Positions 38,691-43,510 of a DNA stretch of 43,510 nt are shown here, piece by piece. The notes below the pieces were generated by a model. That model saw nothing but the letters and a program-made list of their open reading frames with translations, had not been told where the DNA came from and did no database searches. A program made the position numbers and the translations under genes. Numbering within the stretch: the first letter of the stretch is position 1; each line of letters starts with the position of its first letter. The stretch is from contig WHTX01000004.1 in NCBI GenBank assembly GCA_009377505.1, positions 1 through 43,510 on the forward strand, written 5' to 3'. Source of the DNA: Acidimicrobiia bacterium. Lineage in GTDB: Bacteria; Actinomycetota; Acidimicrobiia; Acidimicrobiales; CAIXPF01.

Positions 38691-38761
38691 TCCCTGCGGA
38701 CGGTCGATCGGCGCCACCGCCGGGGTGCGGCCACCCCGGCGGGCCGGGCTACGGTCCGGTG

Positions 38762-39655
38762 ATGACCATCGACATCGGACGAGTCGGCATCTGGACCGGG
38801 GCGCTCGACGGCCACCCCTCCTCCGTCGCCCGGGAGGCGGCCCTGGAGCTCGAGTCCCTGGGCTATTCGACGCTCTGGGTCCCCGAGGCCGTGGGCCGCG
38901 AGCCCTTCGTCTTCTCGGCCGTGCTGCTCGGCGCCACGTCCAGGTTGAAGCTGGCCACGGGCATCGCCAACATCTACGCCCGCGACCCCATGACGACGGT
39001 CGGCGCGCAGAAGACTCTGGCCGAGGCGTTCCCCGGCCGCTTCCTGTTGGGCCTCGGGGTCAGCCACCAACACCTGGTCCAGAACCTGCGCAAGCACGAC
39101 TACTCGAGGCCCCTGTCCTACATGAAGACCTACCTGGCCGCCATGGACGAGGCCATGTTCGCCGCCGTGAGCCCCGCCGAGGACCCGGGCCGGGTCATCG
39201 CCGCCCTCGGGCCCAAGATGCTCGAGGTCGCAGCCACCCAGGCCGGCGGCGCCCATCCCTACTTCACGACGCCCGAGCACACGGCCACCGCCCGCCAGGT
39301 GATGGGCGCCGGCCCGTTGCTGGCCCCCGAGCAGATGGTGGTCCTCGACACCGACCCGGGCCGTGCCCGCGAGGTCGCCCGCGCCGGCATGACCGTGTAC
39401 CTACGGGCGCCGAACTACCTCAACAACCTGCGCCGCCTGGGCTTCTCCGACGAGGACTGGGCCGACTACAAGAACCCGTCCGACCGGCTCGTCGACGCCA
39501 TCGTGGCATGGGGCGACGTCGACGCCATCGCCGCGCGCGTCAAGGCCCACCACGACGCCGGCGCCGACCACGTCTGCGTGCAGGTGCTGCGGGGCGACCG
39601 GGAGCTGCCCCGACAGGAGTGGCGGGAGCTCGCCCCCGCCCTCGTGGCGCGCTGA
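38762..39655 (+). CDS. LLM class (probable F420-dependent) oxidoreductase
   Basis: MTIDIGRVGIWTGALDGHPSSVAREAALELESLGYSTLWVPEAVGREPFVFSAVLLGATSRLKLATGIANIYARDPMTTVGAQKTLAEAFPGRFLLGLGVSH. Confidence 0.93.
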   Translation: MTIDIGRVGIWTGALDGHPSSVAREAALELESLGYSTLWVPEAVGREPFVFSAVLLGATSRLKLATGIANIYARDPMTTVGAQKTLAEAFPGRFLLGLGVSHQHLVQNLRKHDYSRPLSYMKTYLAAMDEAMFAAVSPAEDPGRVIAALGPKMLEVAATQAGGAHPYFTTPEHTATARQVMGAGPLLAPEQMVVLDTDPGRAREVARAGMTVYLRAPNYLNNLRRLGFSDEDWADYKNPSDRLVDAIVAWGDVDAIAARVKAHHDAGADHVCVQVLRGDRELPRQEWRELAPALVAR

Positions 39656-39713
39656 GCACGGCAGCACGAACCGGGCGCGACACGTCGTGTCCCGGCCGCG
39701 GGCAAGTCCGCCC

Positions 39714-39794
39714 CTAGTGCCGTGTCCACCATCGTTGGCGATGTTCAGGCCTGGCCGGCGTGAACGCGGCGAACGTTGGTGGTCATGGCACCAG
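39714..39794. repeat. 81-bp imperfect palindrome between convergent genes
   Basis: Arms 39714-39751 and 39757-39794, 29/38 positions complementary; loop tggcc. Confidence 0.75.
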
Positions 39795-39795
39795 C

Positions 39796-40653
39796 TCAGC
39801 CGACGATGGCGCCGCCGAGGTGGCGGGTCACGAGGTCGGCGCCGCGGCCGGTGTCCTCTTCGAGCTGGAGGTGCCCGCCGGGGACGACGACGTGCATGCA
39901 GCCGACGCGCTCGGCCTGGGGGGTGAAGATGCCCTGGACCTCGGTCTGGTCGCCCGAGAGCACCACGGCGCGGCCCCGCAGGGCGGGCAGGTGCTCCCAG
40001 GCGGGCAGCGAGCCCCGCTCGGTGGGCGTGACCTCGAACACCGCGGCCTCGACCTCGGGCGGGCAGGCCAGCTCGACCTGCCCGTCGGGACGGTCGTGCA
40101 CGCCCCAGCGCAGGTAGGCGTCGAGCGCCTCGGGGGCGAGGCCGGCCATGGGCGGCTGGGCGGCGAAGCGGGCCCGCATGGCGGCGCGGTCGGGCCAGAC
40201 GGCGCGGCGCTTGCGGGCGATGTCGGCCATCGGCGGCCGGTCGGGGGGCATGGTGAAGTACTCGGGCGGGGGCAGGATCACCGCTTCGCAGAGCAGCACT
40301 GCGGTGACGAGGCCCGGTCGCTGCTCGTCGACGAGCACGGAGACGATGCCACCGAGCGAGTGCCCGACGAGGCGCACCTGCTCGACGCCCAGGTGGTCGA
40401 GGGCGGCGAGGACGTCCGTGGCGAGGTCGGCGAGCGTGAAGGTGCTGAGGTCAGCCGGGGGGTCGCTGGCCCCGTGGCCGGCGAGGTCGACCCCCAGGCA
40501 GCGGAACGCCCCCCCGAGGCGGCTGGCGATGGGGTCGAAGAGCCCGGCGCAGAACCCGTTGGGGTGCAGGAACAACAGGTCGGGGCCGCGACCTCCCCAG
40601 TCGAGGCCGGCGAGCCGCCGGCCGCCGAGGTCGATGGAGAATGGGGTCGGCAC
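39796..40653 (-). CDS. alpha/beta hydrolase
   Basis: GPDLLFLHPNGFCAGLFDPIASRLGGAFRCLGVDLAGHGASDPP...VRLVGHSLGGIVSVL...VVLSGDQTEVQGIF. Confidence 0.92.
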   Translation of the reverse strand: MPTPFSIDLGGRRLAGLDWGGRGPDLLFLHPNGFCAGLFDPIASRLGGAFRCLGVDLAGHGASDPPADLSTFTLADLATDVLAALDHLGVEQVRLVGHSLGGIVSVLVDEQRPGLVTAVLLCEAVILPPPEYFTMPPDRPPMADIARKRRAVWPDRAAMRARFAAQPPMAGLAPEALDAYLRWGVHDRPDGQVELACPPEVEAAVFEVTPTERGSLPAWEHLPALRGRAVVLSGDQTEVQGIFTPQAERVGCMHVVVPGGHLQLEEDTGRGADLVTRHLGGAIVG

Positions 40654-40727
40654 GGGACCGACGGTAGCCCAGGCCCGCTCGGCGCCCCCGGTGCGCCAGA
40701 CGAACGGATGTTCGTTATCGTGGAGCC

Positions 40728-41027
40728 ATGGCGGACGGCGACACGCACCACATCACCCACCTCATCACCCAGCTGTGGGTCAACGGCACGCCGGTGCGCA
40801 CCGACGGCGCCCGGCTGGCCCTCGGCGCCCACGGGCTCACCTGGCAGGTCGACGCCGAGCTGGCCAGCCACAGCCCCTTCCGCCGGGAGTTCGGCCTCTC
40901 CATCGCCCTCGAGGACGGCCGTACCGCCCACGGCCGGGCACGGCTGACGGCGGCCGAGGGCGACCACGTCGTCTTCGAGGGCATCGACACCCTGACGGGC
41001 TCGGCCGTCGTGGGCGACCCTCCCTGA
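40728..41027 (+). CDS. hypothetical protein (99 aa)
   Basis: MADGDTHHITHLITQLWVNGTPVRTDGARLALGAHGLTWQVDAELASHSPFRREFGLSIALEDGRTAHGRARLTAAEGDHVVFEGIDTLTGSAVVGDPP. Confidence 0.65.
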   Translation: MADGDTHHITHLITQLWVNGTPVRTDGARLALGAHGLTWQVDAELASHSPFRREFGLSIALEDGRTAHGRARLTAAEGDHVVFEGIDTLTGSAVVGDPP

Positions 41028-41028
41028 C

Positions 41029-41706
41029 TCAGGCTCGGTCGAGCTCGGGGGGTGGCAGCGTCGAGGGCCCGACGTGGCGGCCCAGCCAGCGGCCGAGCTC
41101 GGTGCTGCCCCGCCACGTCTCGACCACCCGTTTCAGGGCGGAAGGGCTGCTGAGCCACGCCGCCGGCGGGAAGCGCCTGCTGGCGATGAGGCCCTTCAGT
41201 CGCAACAGGCGGATGCGGGGGTGGTCGCGCCGGTACCCACGCGGCGCGGTGCGCAGCTCGCCGTGCGCGCCGATCGTGTACCCGGCCGCCTCCAAGCGGG
41301 CGACGATGCCCTCGAGCTCGGTCCCGAGGGCGTCGTCGTCGATGGCGGCCCGGTGTCGTTCGAGCTGGTCCGGCGCCAGGTGGTAGAGGCCCGACGCCGC
41401 CACCAGCCCAGCGGCCGAGAACTCCACGTAGTAGACCTCGCCGCCCTCGCCCTCGGTCACCGCCCCGATGGCCGTCTTGTAGGGCGTCTTGTCCTTGCTG
41501 AAGCGCACGTCCCGGTAGGGCCGGAACACCACCAGCTCGCCGAACTCGTCGGCCACCGCGGCCGAGAGGGCGTCCATGGGGGCGCGCACCGCCTCCTCGT
41601 AGGTCGCCTTGTTCGCCGTCCAGTAGGCCTTGGAGTTGTCGGCCTCGAGACCCTCGTAGAAGGCCAGCGCCTCGGAGGGCCAGCCGCTGAAGGCAGCGCC
41701 GCTCAC
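41029..41706 (-). CDS. DUF2461 family protein
   Basis: FSGWPSEALAFYEGLEADNSKAYWTANKATYEEAVRAPMDALSAAVADEFGELVVFRPYRDVRFSKDKTPYKTAIGA...GLYHLAPDQLERHRAAIDDDALG. Confidence 0.9.
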   Translation of the reverse strand: MSGAAFSGWPSEALAFYEGLEADNSKAYWTANKATYEEAVRAPMDALSAAVADEFGELVVFRPYRDVRFSKDKTPYKTAIGAVTEGEGGEVYYVEFSAAGLVAASGLYHLAPDQLERHRAAIDDDALGTELEGIVARLEAAGYTIGAHGELRTAPRGYRRDHPRIRLLRLKGLIASRRFPPAAWLSSPSALKRVVETWRGSTELGRWLGRHVGPSTLPPPELDRA

Positions 41707-42890
41707 GCGATGACCCCGGCCTCCCGCAAGCGGGCGAGGGCGGCGTCGTCCACCGAGAGCTCGGCGGCCAGCACCTCCTCGGTGTGCTCGCCCAAGTGCG
41801 GGGCCGCCCGCAGGGCCACCTCGCTGTCCGACATCCGGGCCGGCCAGCCCAGCAGGGGCTTGTGGCCGAGCTCGCCGTGGTCGACCTGGTGCACGAACCC
41901 CCGAGCGAGCAGGTGCGGGTCCTGGAAGAGGTCCTGGGTGTCGAGCACCGCCGAGGCGGGCACGCCGTTCTCGCCGAGGATGCGCATGGCCTCATGCTTG
42001 TCGTGTTGCTTGGCCCATTCCGCCACGACGGCGTAGAGCTCGTCGCCGTGGCGGGCCCGGGAGCGGGCGTCCACGTAGCGCGGGTCCTCGAGCAGCTCGG
42101 GCTGTCCGATGGCCCGGGCGAGGTCGATGAACATCGCCTCGGTGATGGCCATGACGAACACGTAGTCGTTCGGCCCGAAGGGAGCCGTGGGGAACAGGTT
42201 GTACACGCCCCCTCTGCCGTGCCCGGCCCGCTCGGCGGCCACCTCGCCCCACTTGGCGCCCATGGCGATACGGGTGCGCAGGTAGTAGGTCATCGCCTCC
42301 TGCATGGACAGCTCGACACGCTGGCCCACGCCCGTGCGCAGGCGCTGGATGTAGGCGGCGCAGATGGCGAGCGCCAGCTGCATGCCCGTGCCGACGTCGC
42401 CGAGGGTCGCCCCGGGCAGGAGCGGCGGCCCGTCGGGCATCCCCGTCATGGAGAACGCCCCCGAGGCGGCCTGGGCGATCCCGTCGAAGCACTTGTAGTC
42501 GGCGTAGGGGCCGAAGGAGCCGAAGCCCTTGACGCTGGCGAAGATCACCCCGGGGTGCGCCGTGCGCAGCACGTCCCAGCCGAGGTCCAGCTTGTCGATC
42601 ACCCCGGGCCCGAAGTTCTCCACCACGGCGTCGAAGCGGGGGAGCAACTCGAGGAACAGCTCGCGCCCCTCGGGCTGGCCGACGTCGAGGGCCAGCGAGC
42701 GCTTGTTGGCGTTCCAGTTCAGGAAATAGGCCGAATCGGCGACGAACGGGCCTCCCCGGCCCGGGTCGCCCTTGCCCGGACGCTCGACCTTGACCACGTC
42801 AGCGCCCATCCAGGCCAGGGCCTGGGTGGCCGACGGGCCGGCCTCGTACTGGGTCAGGTCGAGTATCCGCATCCCCTCGAGCGCCGGCAT
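41703..42890 (-). CDS. CaiB/BaiF family CoA-transferase
   Basis: MPALEGMRILDLTQYEAGPSATQALAWMGADVVKVERPGKGDPGRGG...NANKRSLALDVGQPEGRELFLELLPRFDAVVENFGPGVIDKL...YYLRTRIAMG. Confidence 0.93.
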   Translation of the reverse strand: MPALEGMRILDLTQYEAGPSATQALAWMGADVVKVERPGKGDPGRGGPFVADSAYFLNWNANKRSLALDVGQPEGRELFLELLPRFDAVVENFGPGVIDKLDLGWDVLRTAHPGVIFASVKGFGSFGPYADYKCFDGIAQAASGAFSMTGMPDGPPLLPGATLGDVGTGMQLALAICAAYIQRLRTGVGQRVELSMQEAMTYYLRTRIAMGAKWGEVAAERAGHGRGGVYNLFPTAPFGPNDYVFVMAITEAMFIDLARAIGQPELLEDPRYVDARSRARHGDELYAVVAEWAKQHDKHEAMRILGENGVPASAVLDTQDLFQDPHLLARGFVHQVDHGELGHKPLLGWPARMSDSEVALRAAPHLGEHTEEVLAAELSVDDAALARLREAGVIA

Positions 42891-43073
42891 GTGATCCCCC
42901 CCTGGCTCGCTGCTTTCGCGCGGGCCAGACCCTACCCGGCGAGCCGCAATGTTTCATTCGACCTCGTTCTGCCTGGTCAACAGATTGCGTCACCCGAACC
43001 AACCCTCGTTGTCGAGCCAGGTCCTCACGCTTTGCCACGAGGCTCATGAAACATCACGGCTAAAACCCCCGCC

Positions 43074-43510
43074 CATGGCTTCGAAGACCGTCGTGGGCTA
43101 CTGCGAGCCGTTCTCCGCCCGTCCTGGCGACGCGGTACAGCTCTTCACCTCGTGCGAGCCGGAGGTCACGGGCGAGTGAGCGCTCGACCTCGTGCGCCTG
43201 CGCTGCGGCGACCCCTTCACCGGCCTCGACGAGGAGGTGGTGGCGGCGGACCTGCCCGCCACCGTGCCCGCCCGCCACCAGGCCCTGCGCCCGGGCTCCT
43301 ACGCCGAGGCCCGCCGGCACGAGGCCGTGGACGCCCTCGCCGACCTGCACCTGCGTGTCCGCCTCCGGCCGACCCTGCCGGGCGACGGCAGGGAGCAGGC
43401 CCTCGTGGCCACCTGGGACGAGGCCACGGCCGGGGGTTGGTCCCTCGAGCTCGACGCCGGGGGCCGGCCCCAGCTCCGCGTCGGCCGCGCCTGCGCCACG
43501 CTGCCCGCCC
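43074..43510 (+). pseudogene. N,N-dimethylformamidase large/beta-subunit-like N-terminal region with in-frame TGA at 43176-43179; runs off window end
   Basis: MASKTVVGYCEPFSARPGDAVQLFTSCEPEVTGE*ALDLVRLRCGDPFTGLDEEVVAADLPATVPARHQALRPGSYAEARRHEAVDALADLHLRVRLRPTLPGDGREQALVATWDEATAGGWSLELDAGGRPQLRVG... open in the same frame on both sides of TGA. Confidence 0.6.

Noticed and set aside
43176-43220. Selenocysteine insertion at the TGA
   Set aside because: No convincing bSECIS hairpin could be verified by eye; nonsense mutation or base error is simpler, so only listed as an alternative.
1-43510. tRNA/rRNA genes
   Set aside because: No cloverleaf or rRNA sequence recognised by eye; absence not proven without tRNAscan/Infernal.

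Overview
High-GC actinobacterial-type chromosomal window (lineage inferred from composition and gene content, perhaps Acidimicrobiia-like; not provable here). Most of it is ordinary metabolic sequence: four family III (CaiB/BaiF-type) CoA-transferases, two SDRs, thiolase, nitroreductase, AGPS-like FAD oxidase, D-aminoacylase-like amidohydrolase, aconitase, Dps, a divergent FtsH, 5'-nucleotidase, a solute-binding protein next to a CPA2 antiporter, PPK2, YchF, an LLM oxidoreductase and others. The most notable recognisable systems are a probable mct-meh pair (mesaconyl-CoA C1-C4 transferase + mesaconyl-C4-CoA hydratase of the 3-hydroxypropionate bicycle) and, directly downstream, an EncFtn-encapsulin nanocompartment operon with a visible SLGIGSLR targeting peptide. 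The least explained signal is a dispersed 47-bp palindromic element (4 copies: 11589, 11830, 13884, 33603) whose core GCCACGGTGCASGAACCTT is invariant. Its copies sit in or beside decayed sequence: a transposase-like remnant and a frameshifted, truncated HIRAN-like gene. Other unexplained items are a 28-bp perfect palindrome in a divergent promoter region, an 81-bp imperfect palindrome sharing a 15-nt terminus with sequence near one palindrome copy, a second dispersed 41-bp repeat, and a dimethylformamidase-like ORF with an in-frame TGA at the window end. All product calls come from reading translations; no database search was run.
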